A stretch of 49,546 nt of DNA from Micromonospora radicis. GTDB lineage: Bacteria; Actinomycetota; Actinomycetes; Mycobacteriales; Micromonosporaceae. The notes beneath the pieces are model-generated. The model was not told where the DNA came from and did not search any database. It saw only the letters and a list, made by a program, of their open reading frames with translations. The stretch is from positions 1-49,546 of the forward strand of contig NZ_QXEC01000033.1 of the NCBI RefSeq assembly GCF_003583405.1, given 5' to 3'. Positions 32,816 to 42,522 of the stretch are shown one piece after another. Positions within the stretch are counted from its first letter, which is position 1. Each line of letters begins with the position of its first letter. A program made the position numbers and the translations under genes.

Positions 32816-34966
32816 GTGGACTTTCCCGAGCTGGCCGCCCGCACCCGCAGGTTCAGCCACGGGGCGCCGCGCGCCGTCTCCGTGGCCGACGACGGCGCCC
32901 GAGTGATCTTCCTACGTTCCGCCGGACCGGAAGATCCGGCGGACGCGCTCTGGCAGCTGGACGTCGCCACCGGCGAGGAGCGCCTGGTCGCCTGCCCGGT
33001 CACGCTGCTCGGCGCGGACGCCGACCCGGGCGCGCTCAGCCCCGGCGAGCGGGCCCGGCGGGAACGGCTGCGGCTGACCGCCGGCGGCATCGGCTCGTAC
33101 GCCCTCGACGCCGCCGGACGGGTGGCGGTCTTCGCCCTGGCCGGCCGGCTGTTCCGGGCCGACCTGGTGCACGGCGACGTGATCGAGGTGCCCGCCGTCG
33201 GGCCGGTACTGGATCCCCGGCCCGACCCCACCGGCCACCGGCTGGCGTACGTGACCGACGAGGCCGAGGGGGTACGCCGGGGTCAGCTACGGGTGGTCGA
33301 CGCCGACGGCACCGACGCCATCCTCGCCGGTGAGGACTCCGGGGTGGTCTGGGGTCTGGCGGAGCACATCGCGGCGGAGGAGTTCCGGCGCCACCGCGGG
33401 TACTGGTGGGCTCCGGACGGCCGGTCGGTGCTGGCCACCCGGGTCGACGAGTCGCGGGTGCCCCGTTGGCACCTGCACGACCCGGCGCATCCGGGCGTCG
33501 CGCCGGTCAGTGTGGCGTACCCGGTGGCCGGTGGCCCGAACGCGGAGGTCAGCCTGCACCTGCTCGACCTCGACGGTGGCTGGGTCGACGTGCACTGGGA
33601 CCGGGAGACCTACCCGTACCTGACCGCCGTGCACTGGGCCGAGGGCGCTCCGCTGATCACCGTGTTGCGCCGCACGCAGCAGCACGGCCTGGTGCTCGCG
33701 GTCGACCCGCGCACCGGTGAGACGCAGGTACACGCCGAACTGGCCGATCCCCGCTGGGTGGAGCCGATCGCCGGTACCCCCGCACACCTGCCCGACGGGC
33801 GGGTGCTGGTCGGCGGCGAACTGGCCCACGACGGGTACGACGCCCGCTGCCTCTTCGCCGACGGCACCCTGCTCACCCCGCCCTCGCTGTACGTACGCCG
33901 GGTGGTGGGCCGGCTGGCCGCCGCGAGCGGCCCGGCTGACCTGCTGGTGGAGGCGAGCGACGGCGAGCCCAGCGAGCAGCACCTGTTCCGGGTACGCACC
34001 AGCATCGGCGGCGGGGTGGACGCCCGCCGGCTCACCACCGACTCGGGCTGGCACACCGCCGCGGTCGGCGGCGACGTGCTGGTCGTCGGCACCGCCTCGC
34101 TCGACCACGCGGGCGTGCGGTGGACGGTCCGCCAGGGCGACCGGGAGGTGGGCACGCTGCGGTCGCTGGCCGCCACCCCGTCGTACGCCCCGTTGCCGTT
34201 GCTGGAACGGGTTACCGACCGGCGGCTGCCGTCGGCGGTGCTCTACCCGGACAACCACGTCACCGGCCGGCGGCTGCCGGTGCTGCTGGACGTCTACGGC
34301 GGGCCGGGGCACCAGGAGGTGGTGGCGGCGCGGGCGGCGTGGCTGGAGCGGCAGTGGTGGGCCGACGCCGGCTTCGCGGTGGTGGTCGTCGACAACCGCG
34401 GTACGCCGGGCATCGCACCCTCGTACGAGAAGGCCATCCACCGGCGGGTCGCGGACGTGATCCTCGCCGACCAGGTGGAGGCGCTCAACGCGCTCGCCGA
34501 CAAGCACCCGGACCTGGATCTGGGTCGGGTGGCGGTGCGCGGCTGGTCGTTCGGTGGCTGGCTGGCCGGCCTGGCGGTGCTGCGCCATCCGGAGCTGTTC
34601 CGGTGTGGGATCGCCGGTGCGCCGGTCACCGACTGGGCGCTGTACGACACCGCCTACAGCGAGCGGTACCTGGGCCTGCCCGACGACGGCATGGACGTGT
34701 ACGCCCACCACTCGCTGGTGGAGTTGGCCGCCGACCCGGTCACCGGACCGGGGCAGGCCCGACCGTTGCTGCTGGTGCACGGCATGGTGGACGACAACGT
34801 GGTGGCGGCGCACACGCTGCGGCTGTCGGCGGCGTTGCTGGCCACCGGCCGTCCGCACGCGGTGCTGCCGCTACCGGGCGCCACCCACATGGCCGCCGGT
34901 GGGCTGGCCGAGCGCCTCCTCCGGCTGGAGCTCGACTTCCTCCGCACCCACCTCGACGTAGCGTGA
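32816..34966 (+). CDS. S9 family prolyl oligopeptidase (DPP IV-like), 716 aa
   Basis: An N-terminal beta-propeller of about 450 residues, with the DPP IV-type segment VWGLAEHIAAEEFRRHRGYW, precedes an alpha/beta-hydrolase domain. The triad is S578 (GWSFGGW), D659 (HGMVDDNV) and H691 (GATHMA). The Glu pair in the propeller fits a dipeptidyl-peptidase that binds the substrate N-terminus. No signal peptide, so cytoplasmic. It converges on a peptide ABC transporter operon, which would supply substrates; this is inference. Confidence 0.92.
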   Translation: MDFPELAARTRRFSHGAPRAVSVADDGARVIFLRSAGPEDPADALWQLDVATGEERLVACPVTLLGADADPGALSPGERARRERLRLTAGGIGSYALDAAGRVAVFALAGRLFRADLVHGDVIEVPAVGPVLDPRPDPTGHRLAYVTDEAEGVRRGQLRVVDADGTDAILAGEDSGVVWGLAEHIAAEEFRRHRGYWWAPDGRSVLATRVDESRVPRWHLHDPAHPGVAPVSVAYPVAGGPNAEVSLHLLDLDGGWVDVHWDRETYPYLTAVHWAEGAPLITVLRRTQQHGLVLAVDPRTGETQVHAELADPRWVEPIAGTPAHLPDGRVLVGGELAHDGYDARCLFADGTLLTPPSLYVRRVVGRLAAASGPADLLVEASDGEPSEQHLFRVRTSIGGGVDARRLTTDSGWHTAAVGGDVLVVGTASLDHAGVRWTVRQGDREVGTLRSLAATPSYAPLPLLERVTDRRLPSAVLYPDNHVTGRRLPVLLDVYGGPGHQEVVAARAAWLERQWWADAGFAVVVVDNRGTPGIAPSYEKAIHRRVADVILADQVEALNALADKHPDLDLGRVAVRGWSFGGWLAGLAVLRHPELFRCGIAGAPVTDWALYDTAYSERYLGLPDDGMDVYAHHSLVELAADPVTGPGQARPLLLVHGMVDDNVVAAHTLRLSAALLATGRPHAVLPLPGATHMAAGGLAERLLRLELDFLRTHLDVA

Positions 34967-34972
34967 GGAACC

Positions 34973-36715
34973 TCAGGGTCGGACGTGGGCGTTGACGAGG
35001 GAGGGGTGGCCGAAGACGCTGGAGACGAAGACACCACCCACCTTGGAGCCGTGCACCAGGTACGCCACGTCGACGTAGAGCGGCACCACCGGCGCGTGCT
35101 CCCGCATGATCCGCTCGTCGAGCCGGGCCCACTCGGGCCCCTGCGCACCCGGGGGCAGGGCGAGGATCCGGTCGAACTCGGCGTCGACCGCCGGATGGTG
35201 GAAGTACGCCTCGTTGCTGTTGCCCGCGGCCCTGATGCCGCGCCCGTCGTAGAGGACCGGCAGGATCGACGCGCCGCTCGGCCAGTCCGCGGCCCAGGAG
35301 CTGAGGTACAGGTCCCAGGGGTTGTCCCGCTTCTTGATCTCGTCGAACTTGGCGCCGACCGGGATGTTGCGCACCGTGATCTTGAAACCGGCGCGTTCCA
35401 GGTTGCCCTTGAGCTGCGTCACGACCTGCTGCTCGACCGAGTTGTCCGCCGCGCCGAGGACCAGTTCCGGGGTCTGCCCGGCGAGCAGTTCCCGCGCCTT
35501 CTCCGGATCGCCGTTCGGCCCTGCCGGATAGGCGTCGTACGCCTGGAAGCCGATCGTGGCCGGCGGCATCAGGGTGGTCATCGGCGCCGCCACGTTCGGC
35601 CCGCCGAGCACCTTGATCAGACCCTCCCGGTCGACGGCGTAGTTGAGCGCCCGACGCACCCGCAGGTCGGTGACCCGCCGGTTGTTGATGATCAGATGGT
35701 TCGCGCTCGGCGTCGGGGAGAGGATCGTCCGGGAGCGCAGCCCCGGGTCGCCAGCGACCCGGGCCACCAGCGAGGCGGGCACGTAGTTCCAGGACAGCGC
35801 GCGCTGGTCGGCGCCGTTGTCGGCGATCACCCGGTTGGCCGCGGCGTCCGGGGTCGGGCCGAAGGTCCACACGAACCGGTCCGGGTACTGGTGGCGGACC
35901 GGATCGGTGGCGGCGTCCCAGTGCTCGTTGCGCTCCAGCACCACCTCGACGCCCGCCTGGTAGCGGGTGACCTTGTACGGGCCGGACGAGAAGGGTGCGT
36001 TGCCGAGGTTGAGCCCGGTGTCCCGATCGGGCGGCAGGGGCGCGGTGCTCGGCAGGGACACCGCGAACGGCAGGTCACAGCGCGGCCGGGCGAACTCGAA
36101 GCGCAGGGTCCGCTCGTCCGGTGTGGTCAGGCCGGGTGGCAGCGTGTTCCGGTTGGCCCGGAAGTCCCACGCGGTGTCGTACTGGGGGGTGTCGGCGAGC
36201 CACTCCTGAAGGTAGGTGGGGCCACCGGCAAGGTCCGGGTCGAACGAGCGGGCGATGCCGTAGCCGATCTCCCGGGCGGTGATCGGGCGGCCGTCCTCGA
36301 ACTTCACCCCATCCTTGATCTTGAACTCCCAGACCCGGCAGTCGTCGTCGACGTCGGTGCCCGGCGTCTCGGCGAGGTCTCCGACCAGCACCAGGTTGCC
36401 CTTGCCGTCGTCCTTCCAGGTGGTCAGGAAGCGCGCGAACAGCGGCGTGGCCATCAGGCCGACGAACGAGTACGTCCGCTGCGGATCCAGGTGCGCGATC
36501 GGGGTCTCCCGGATGATGGTGAAGGTGCCGCCGGCCTGCGCACCGGGCACCTCGGGTGCCGGCCCGGCCGAGTCCCGTGGGTCGGTGGCGATGACCCCGG
36601 TGTGCTGCCGACCGGTGTCCACGGTGGCGCCCTCGCCGGAGTTCTCCGTGCACGCGCCGAGGGCCGCCACCAGTGCGACCGCGGTACCCGCACCGGCCAC
36701 CACGCGTGGTCTCAT
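34973..36715 (-). CDS. dppA: Peptide-type ABC transporter substrate-binding lipoprotein, 580 aa
   Basis: This is a cluster C (SBP family 5) binding protein. The lipobox ALVAALGAC has its lipidated Cys at 22, followed by a Ser/Gly/Thr-rich linker, GGTFTIIRETPIAHLDPQRT, DGVKFEDGRPITAREIGYGI, and PYKVTRYQAGVEVVLERNEH. It captures oligopeptides or similar solutes outside the membrane for the permeases encoded just upstream in the operon. GAGGAGG precedes the ATG at 36715. It is the last gene of the operon, which is unusual but not rare. Confidence 0.92.
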   Translation of the reverse strand: MRPRVVAGAGTAVALVAALGACTENSGEGATVDTGRQHTGVIATDPRDSAGPAPEVPGAQAGGTFTIIRETPIAHLDPQRTYSFVGLMATPLFARFLTTWKDDGKGNLVLVGDLAETPGTDVDDDCRVWEFKIKDGVKFEDGRPITAREIGYGIARSFDPDLAGGPTYLQEWLADTPQYDTAWDFRANRNTLPPGLTTPDERTLRFEFARPRCDLPFAVSLPSTAPLPPDRDTGLNLGNAPFSSGPYKVTRYQAGVEVVLERNEHWDAATDPVRHQYPDRFVWTFGPTPDAAANRVIADNGADQRALSWNYVPASLVARVAGDPGLRSRTILSPTPSANHLIINNRRVTDLRVRRALNYAVDREGLIKVLGGPNVAAPMTTLMPPATIGFQAYDAYPAGPNGDPEKARELLAGQTPELVLGAADNSVEQQVVTQLKGNLERAGFKITVRNIPVGAKFDEIKKRDNPWDLYLSSWAADWPSGASILPVLYDGRGIRAAGNSNEAYFHHPAVDAEFDRILALPPGAQGPEWARLDERIMREHAPVVPLYVDVAYLVHGSKVGGVFVSSVFGHPSLVNAHVRP

Positions 36716-36785
36716 CCGCTACCTCCTCAGTGATCCAGGCAGTTACCGGCAAGTTTCTACCGGAGCCCTCCGACGATCGTGGCGC

Positions 36786-37772
36786 TCAACCGAGCCGGAC
36801 CCGCGGATCGACAGCCGCGTAGAGAACGTCCACCAGCAGATTCGCCAGCACCACGAAGACGGCGGCGATCAACACCGTGCCCATGATGGTCGGCAGGTCA
36901 CCGGCGCGTACCGCGTCGACGGCCGTCCGACCGAGTCCCTGGATGCCGAAGGTCGTCTCGGTGATCACCGTGCCGCCGAGCGCCGCACCCACGTCCAGGC
37001 CGGCGACGGTGACCACGGGCGTGATCGCCGCGCGCAGCGCGTGTCGCCCGTACACCCGTGCCCGGCCCAGGCCCTTGGCCCGCGCGGTACGGATGAAGTC
37101 CTCGCTCAGCGTCTCCAGCAGTTGGGCCCGGAACAGCCGGGCGTAGCTCGCGGAGAAGAGCAACGCCAACGAGCACCAGGCGAGCACCAGACCGCCCGCC
37201 CAGCGCACCGGATGCTCGGCCAACGGGGTGTAGCCGGGCACCGGCAACCAGCGCAGCGTGTAGACGAAGACCAGCATCAGCACCGCGCCGACGAAGTAGA
37301 GCTGCAACGAGGCACCGGTCAGCGAGAAGCCGATCGCTGCCCGGTCCAGCCAACTGCCCCGCCGCAACGCGGAGACCAGGCCCAGGCCCACGCCGAGCAG
37401 CAGCCACAGCACGGCCGCCGGCACGACGATGCTCAGGGTCACCGGCAGCACCCGGGCGAGGGTGTCGGTGACCGCCTCGTTGTTCACGTACGACCAGCCC
37501 AGGCAGGGCGCGTCGCACCGACCGCCCTGGGCGGTGCCCAGCTCCCGGCCGGTGAAGATGCCCTTGAGGTAGCCGGCGTACTGGCTGACCAGCGGGTCGC
37601 GCAGCCCCAGTTCCTGACGTACCCGCGCCAACCGCTCCGGGTTGCAGTTCTTCGGGCACATGCCGCTGACCGGGTCACGGGGCAGGGCGAAGAACATCAG
37701 GAAGGTCAGCACGCTCACCGCGAAGAGGGTGAGCACCGCGGAGAGGATCCGCTGCACCAGGAAACGCACCAT
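36786..37772 (-). CDS. dppB: ABC transporter permease, DppB-like, 328 aa
   Basis: The first membrane segment (VRFLVQRILSAVLTLFAVSV) is followed by a long extracellular loop with CPKNC and GRCDAPC cysteine clusters, then five more segments. The EAA motif reads DFIRTARAKGLGRARVYGRH. The C-terminus ends VDVLYAAVDPRVRLG, typical of DppB. The ATG at 37772 has GAGG eight nt upstream. It follows the DppC-like gene by 5 nt. The four loop cysteines may form disulfides. Confidence 0.92.
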   Translation of the reverse strand: MVRFLVQRILSAVLTLFAVSVLTFLMFFALPRDPVSGMCPKNCNPERLARVRQELGLRDPLVSQYAGYLKGIFTGRELGTAQGGRCDAPCLGWSYVNNEAVTDTLARVLPVTLSIVVPAAVLWLLLGVGLGLVSALRRGSWLDRAAIGFSLTGASLQLYFVGAVLMLVFVYTLRWLPVPGYTPLAEHPVRWAGGLVLAWCSLALLFSASYARLFRAQLLETLSEDFIRTARAKGLGRARVYGRHALRAAITPVVTVAGLDVGAALGGTVITETTFGIQGLGRTAVDAVRAGDLPTIMGTVLIAAVFVVLANLLVDVLYAAVDPRVRLG

Positions 37773-37777
37773 GTCGG

Positions 37778-38710
37778 CTACCTCGACGAGCGGGGGTCGA
37801 GGGCGTCGCGCAGCGCGTCCCCGAACAGGTTGAACGCGCACACCAGCGCGAAGATCGTGACGCCGGGGAAGAAGACGAACGCCGGATCGGTCTGTAGGTA
37901 GTCCAGGCTCTGGTAGATCATCCGGCCGAAGCTGGGGGTCTCCTCGGTCAGCCCGACACCGATGAAGGACAGCGCCGCCTCGCCGGTGACGAACTGTGGC
38001 ACCGCCAGCGAGAAGGAGACCAGGATTGGCGCCCAGAGGTTCGGCAACAACTGCCGGAACAGCATGTGACCAAGGCCGGCGCCGCTGGCCCGGGCCGCCG
38101 CCACGAACTCCCGTTCCCGAAGGCCGAGCACCTGGCCACGGACCAGCCGGGCGGTACCCGTCCAGCCGAACAGGGCGAAGACCGCGATCAACACGCCGAC
38201 TCCGAAGGCCGCCGGCACCGCGTCCCGCGGCCCGTAGAAGCGCAGGGTCACCGTCGGGGTCAGGGCGAGCGCGATGACCAGGAAGGGCATGGCCAGCGTC
38301 AGGTCGGTGACCCAGCTGAGCACCGCGTCGAGCCAGCCGCCGAGGTATCCGGCCAGCGCACCGAGCACCACCCCGAGCACGGTGCTGAGCACCGCCGCCG
38401 TGAGGGCGATGAACAACGAGGTACGCAGGCCGTACACCAAGCGGATGAAGACGTCCCGCCCGAGTCCGGGCTCCAGCCCGAAGAAGTGGTCGCCGGAGAC
38501 CCCACCGGCGTAGCCGAGCGGCATACCGGACGCGTCCAGCCGGTCCTGGAACTGGTCCCGCGGCCCGATCCCGTACGCCAGCTCGATCAGTGGCGCGGCG
38601 AGGGCCAGCAGTACGAACAGCACCAGCATCGCGCCGCTGACCTGGGCGGTGCGGTCGCGGTACAGCCGCCGCCAGGCGAGCTGCCCGGGCGAGCGGCCGA
38701 CCACCCTCAC
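37778..38710 (-). CDS. dppC: ABC transporter permease, DppC-like, 310 aa
   Basis: The OppC-type N-terminus (SPGQLAWRRLYRDRTAQVSG) is followed by six membrane segments, and the EAA loop reads EFVAAARASGAGLGHMLFRQ. A periplasmic loop carries the HFFGLEPGLGRDVFIRLVYG signature (DxxGRD type). The GTG at 38710 overlaps the upstream ATPase stop as GTGA; a longer in-frame start would lie inside the ATPase gene and is rejected. Confidence 0.92.
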   Translation of the reverse strand: MRVVGRSPGQLAWRRLYRDRTAQVSGAMLVLFVLLALAAPLIELAYGIGPRDQFQDRLDASGMPLGYAGGVSGDHFFGLEPGLGRDVFIRLVYGLRTSLFIALTAAVLSTVLGVVLGALAGYLGGWLDAVLSWVTDLTLAMPFLVIALALTPTVTLRFYGPRDAVPAAFGVGVLIAVFALFGWTGTARLVRGQVLGLREREFVAAARASGAGLGHMLFRQLLPNLWAPILVSFSLAVPQFVTGEAALSFIGVGLTEETPSFGRMIYQSLDYLQTDPAFVFFPGVTIFALVCAFNLFGDALRDALDPRSSR

Positions 38711-39708
38711 GCGCCGTGCTCCGGATCCAGCGGTCCCGCCTGGGGGAAGTGACAGGCGACCGCCGCCGCGCCGTCGTCGGGCTGGACGAGGGCCGGTTCC
38801 TCGACGGCACACCGGTCGCGCGCGTTCGGGCAACGGGTCCGGAAGCGACAGCCCGAAGGCGGGTCCAGCGCGCTGGACACGTCACCGGTGAGCCGGATCC
38901 GGCCGGCCGGACCGAGCCTGGTCACGTCCGGTACGGCCGACAGCAGCGCGCGGGTGTACGGGTGTCGCGGGTTCCGGTAGACCTCCGCCCGGTCGCCGAT
39001 CTCCACAATCCGGCCCAGGTACATCACCGCCACCCGTTGGCAGAGGTGCCGGACCACGGCCAGGTCGTGCGCGATGAACAGGAACGCCAGGCCGAGTTCG
39101 CGTTGCAGGCCGCGCAGCAGGTTGACCACCTGCGCCTGGATGGACACGTCCAGGGCGGAGACCGGCTCGTCCGCCACCACCAACCGCGGCCCGGGCGCCA
39201 GGGCCCGGGCGATGCCGACGCGTTGCCGCTGACCGCCGGAGAACTCGTGCGGGTACCGGTCGTGGTGCTCCGGGTTCAGGCCGACCAACTCCATCAACTC
39301 GCGTACCCGGGCCCGGATGCCGCCGACCGGGGTGATCCCGTTGACCCGCAACGGCATCGCGATGATCCGGCCGACGGTGTGCCGAGGATTCAGCGACGCG
39401 TACGGATCCTGGAAGATGATCTGTAGTTGCGGTCGGAGTGGACGTAGTGCCCGTCGCCCGGCGTGGGTGATGTCCCGCCCGGCGAACTCGATCCGTCCCC
39501 CGGTCGGTTCGAGCAGCCGCACCAGCATCCGGCCGGTGGTGCTCTTGCCGCAGCCGGACTCGCCGACCAGGCCGAGCGTCTCCCCCGCCCGCAGGTCGAG
39601 GTCCAGCCCGTCCACCGCCCGCACCAGCCCACCGCGCGCCGCGAAGTGCTTGGTCAGCCCGCGGACCCGCAACAGCGGCTCGTCGTCGTGGCCCTCGTCC
39701 GCCCTCAT
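38707..39708 (-). CDS. dppF: ABC transporter ATP-binding protein, DppF-like, 333 aa
   Basis: Walker A GESGCGKST, Q-loop IIFQDPYASLNPR, signature FSGGQRQRVGIARAL, Walker B LVVADEPVSALD and the switch His in FIAHDLAVV are all intact. The C-terminal oligopeptide-transporter region CRFRTRCPNARDRC has cysteines that in relatives bind an Fe-S cluster. The ATG at 39708 overlaps the DppD-like stop as ATGA. Confidence 0.93.
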   Translation of the reverse strand: MRADEGHDDEPLLRVRGLTKHFAARGGLVRAVDGLDLDLRAGETLGLVGESGCGKSTTGRMLVRLLEPTGGRIEFAGRDITHAGRRALRPLRPQLQIIFQDPYASLNPRHTVGRIIAMPLRVNGITPVGGIRARVRELMELVGLNPEHHDRYPHEFSGGQRQRVGIARALAPGPRLVVADEPVSALDVSIQAQVVNLLRGLQRELGLAFLFIAHDLAVVRHLCQRVAVMYLGRIVEIGDRAEVYRNPRHPYTRALLSAVPDVTRLGPAGRIRLTGDVSSALDPPSGCRFRTRCPNARDRCAVEEPALVQPDDGAAAVACHFPQAGPLDPEHGA

Positions 39709-40739
39709 CGGGCCACTCCCACCCGGGCGACGTCCTCGGCGTAGCGCCGGGCCCGTTCCTCGCCGGGCAGGTGGCAGGCCGCCCGCTGCCCGGGCGTACC
39801 GGCCGGGCGCAGTTCGGGGCGTTCGGTCGGACACCGGCCGCCGGCGTACTGCGGGTAGCGGCAGCGCGGGTGGAAGGCGCACCCGCTCGGCACCTCGACC
39901 AGGCTCGGCGGGTGGCCGGGGATCGGTCTGAGGTCCACCTCCGGGTCACCGCGCAACGACGGCACGCTGGACAACAACCCCCAGGTGTACGGGTGCTGCG
40001 GACGACGCAGCACCGACTCGGCGCCGCCCTGCTCCACCACCCGGCCGGCGTACATCACCAGCACCTCGTCGGCCACCTGGCCGACCACCCCGAGGTCGTG
40101 GCTGACCAGGACGATCGCGGTGCCGAACTCGGCCTGCAGGTCGGCCAGCAGGGCCAGGATCTGCGCCTGCACGGTGACGTCCAGCGCGGTGGTCGGCTCG
40201 TCGGCGATCAGCAGGTCCGGGTCGTTCACCAGGGCCATCGCGATCATCACCCGCTGCCGCATGCCACCGGAGAACTGGTGGGGATAGTCGTCGTAGCGCC
40301 GCGCCGGCTGCGGGATCCCCACCCGGCCGAGCATCTCGACCACCCGTCGGCGGGTCGCGGCCCGGCCGGCCCGGGGATGATGCACCCGGTACGCCTCGGC
40401 GACCTGTCGGCCGACCGGATAGTACGGGTGCAGCGCCGACAGCGGATCCTGGAAGATCATCGCCATGTCCCGGCCGCGCAGCCGACGAAGCTCGCGCTCC
40501 GGCCGGCCGAGCAGCGGGCGCCCGCCGAGGGTTATCTCACCGGTGACGGTGGCCCGTCGGGGATCGTGCAGGCCGAGGATGGCCAGCGAGGTGACGCTCT
40601 TGCCCGAGCCGGACTCGCCGACCACCGCGAGCGTGCGCCCGGGGTGCACCGCGAACGAGACGCCGTCGACGGCACGCACCACCCCGGCCGGGGTGGTGAA
40701 GCCGACCCGCAGGTCGTCCACTCGCAGGTAAGGGTCCAC
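39705..40739 (-). CDS. dppD: ABC transporter ATP-binding protein, DppD-like, 344 aa
   Basis: Walker A GESGSGKSV, Q-loop MIFQDPLSALHPYYPV, signature FSGGMRQRVMIAMAL, Walker B LLIADEPTTALD and VSHDLGVV are present. The C-terminal element CAFHPRCRYPQYAGGRC is the oligopeptide-transporter extension with cysteines. First gene of the five-gene importer operon. The GTG at 40739 is preceded by GGAGGGAGG. A TAGTTT -10 candidate lies in the 5' region. Confidence 0.93.
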   Translation of the reverse strand: MDPYLRVDDLRVGFTTPAGVVRAVDGVSFAVHPGRTLAVVGESGSGKSVTSLAILGLHDPRRATVTGEITLGGRPLLGRPERELRRLRGRDMAMIFQDPLSALHPYYPVGRQVAEAYRVHHPRAGRAATRRRVVEMLGRVGIPQPARRYDDYPHQFSGGMRQRVMIAMALVNDPDLLIADEPTTALDVTVQAQILALLADLQAEFGTAIVLVSHDLGVVGQVADEVLVMYAGRVVEQGGAESVLRRPQHPYTWGLLSSVPSLRGDPEVDLRPIPGHPPSLVEVPSGCAFHPRCRYPQYAGGRCPTERPELRPAGTPGQRAACHLPGEERARRYAEDVARVGVAR

Positions 40740-40942
40740 GATGCCTCCCTCCGGCGCCCCGAGGAAGGGAAACTACAGCAGAAACGTGAAACCAGGAACA
40801 AAGCTACGCGGGGGTCGAAGCACCCCTGCGCTGCCGAACGAGGGCGACTCGCTCAACCACCTTCCACCCCACCCACCGGCACGACTGGTGCGACCATGAA
40901 GAGCCATCACGGCAGGATCCGGCGGTACGGGTGGAGGTGACC

Positions 40943-41053
40943 ATGACCGTGGCGGTGCCCTACGTCGAGCATCGGTCGGCCAGGCGCGGCGAGACGTTAC
41001 AGCTGGCGTCACCCGTGCGGGCCACCATCCGACCGGACGATCTCGTCCCCTGA
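40943..41053 (+). CDS. Possible small protein upstream of tldD, 36 aa
   Basis: The ATG at 40943 has GGAGG five nt upstream. The frame reads MTVAVPYVEHRSARRGET and ends DDLVP. A still shorter frame (MKSHHGRIRRYGWR, 40896-40940) ends 2 nt before it. No homology is recognised. The good ribosome site argues for translation; the size and lack of family argue against. The tldD -35 overlaps its stop. Confidence 0.35.
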   Translation: MTVAVPYVEHRSARRGETLQLASPVRATIRPDDLVP

Positions 41054-41079
41054 CGGCTGTCGGTGCGCTCGCCTAGGGT
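41050..41079 (+). promoter_or_regulatory. tldD promoter, leaderless
   Basis: CTGACG (41050-41055), an 18-nt spacer and TAGGGT (41074-41079) lie 6 nt before the tldD ATG. This is the best-formed of the leaderless promoters in the window. Confidence 0.65.
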
Positions 41080-41085
41080 CTATGC

Positions 41086-42522
41086 ATGAGCGAGTTCGAC
41101 GCGGCGGCCGCCGCGGTGCAGGCCGCCCTGGACACCGGGGCCCGGTATGCCGACGCCCGGGTGATGCACCGCCGCTACGAGTCGATGTCCGCCCGCAACG
41201 GCGAGGTCGAGGCGCTGACCCAGGACGAGAGCGTCGGGCTGGGCGTACGCGCGCTGGTCGGTTCGAGTTGGGGGTTCCACGCCGTACCGGAGCTGTCCGA
41301 CCGGGCTGCCCGCGACGCCGGTCACCGGGCCGCGCGGACCGCCGCGGCGAGTGCTCTGGTGCCGGGCCCGCAGGTCGACCTGGTGCCGGTCGACCCGGTC
41401 GTCGCGAGCTGGTCGTCGCCCTGCGAGGTGGACCCGCTCGGGGTCTCCCTGGCCGTCAAGGGTGACCTGCTGGTGGCCGCCACCGCGACGATGGCCGGGC
41501 ACGGCGCCGATCTCGCCGAGGGCCTCTACCAGGTCTGGGACACCGCGAAGTGGTTCGTGTCCAGCGAGGGACACCGGATCGACCAGCACATCCGCGAGTG
41601 CGGCGCCGGCATCGCGGCCACCTCGATCGGCGATGGCGAGACGCAACGACGATCCTGGCCGAGCTACCGCGGCCAGTACGGCACCACCGGCTGGGAGCTG
41701 GTGGAGTCCCTGGAGCTGACCGCGCACGCGGCCCGCATCGCCGAGGAGTCGCGGGAACTGCTCACCGCGCCGCTCTGCCCGACCGGCGAGACGGACCTGA
41801 TCCTCGGCGGCGAGCAACTGGCCCTGCAGATCCACGAGTCGGTCGGGCACGCCATCGAGCTGGACCGCATCCTCGGCTGGGAGGCCGCCTTCGCCGGTAC
41901 CTCGTGGCTGGACCTGGCCCAGCTCGGCTCGCTGCGCTACGGCTCCGACCTGATGAACATCACCATCGACCCGACCATCCCCGGCGCGCTGGGCAGCTTC
42001 GGCTACGACGACGAGGGCTCACCGGCGGTCAAACGCCACGCGGTACGCGACGGGCGGTGGGTGGGCGTGCTGGCCGGGCGGGACTCGGCCGCCGTGGCCG
42101 GCCTCGACCACGGCGGCAGCGTACGCGCCGACGGGTGGGCGCGGCTGCCGATGGTCCGGATGACAAACGTCGGCCTGGAGCCGGGCCCGCACACGCTGGA
42201 GGAGATCGTCGCCGCCACCGACAACGGGGTGCTGATGGACGTCAACCGGTCCTGGTCCATCGACGACAAGCGGCTGAACTTCCAGTTCGGCTGCGAGATC
42301 GGGTGGGAGATCCGCAACGGCCGACGAGTACGGATGCTGCGCAACCCGACGTACACCGGTATCGGCCCGCTGTTCTGGCGCTCGATGGACATGCTCTCCT
42401 CCGAGATCGTCTCCTGGGGCACCCCGAACTGCGGCAAGGGCCAGCCGGGTCAGGTCGGGCACACCGGCCACCCGGCCGCGCCGGCCCGGTTCCGCAACGT
42501 CCGACTGGGGGTACGTGCGTGA
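41086..42522 (+). CDS. tldD: TldD metalloprotease subunit, 478 aa
   Basis: The zinc motif HEXXXH is in LQIHESVGHAIELDRI (about residue 260). C-terminal features include DNGVLMDVNRSWSIDD and WGTPNCGKGQPGQ. TldD pairs with TldE to form a heterodimeric peptidase that trims unfolded or modified peptides (for example microcin B17 in E. coli). The ATG at 41086 is leaderless. The stop overlaps, as GTGA, the first of two repeat mini-cistrons that separate it from tldE. Confidence 0.95.
   Translation: MSEFDAAAAAVQAALDTGARYADARVMHRRYESMSARNGEVEALTQDESVGLGVRALVGSSWGFHAVPELSDRAARDAGHRAARTAAASALVPGPQVDLVPVDPVVASWSSPCEVDPLGVSLAVKGDLLVAATATMAGHGADLAEGLYQVWDTAKWFVSSEGHRIDQHIRECGAGIAATSIGDGETQRRSWPSYRGQYGTTGWELVESLELTAHAARIAEESRELLTAPLCPTGETDLILGGEQLALQIHESVGHAIELDRILGWEAAFAGTSWLDLAQLGSLRYGSDLMNITIDPTIPGALGSFGYDDEGSPAVKRHAVRDGRWVGVLAGRDSAAVAGLDHGGSVRADGWARLPMVRMTNVGLEPGPHTLEEIVAATDNGVLMDVNRSWSIDDKRLNFQFGCEIGWEIRNGRRVRMLRNPTYTGIGPLFWRSMDMLSSEIVSWGTPNCGKGQPGQVGHTGHPAAPARFRNVRLGVRA

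Noticed and set aside
34960..34985. Terminator between the S9 peptidase and dppA
   Set aside because: TGAGG-AA-CCTCA gives only a 5-bp stem with a 2-nt loop, too small to call.
36786..38885. 699-codon frame that would fuse a long N-terminal region to DppB
   Set aside because: The upstream part lies out of frame over the DppC gene; DppB starts at 37772 with a good ribosome site.
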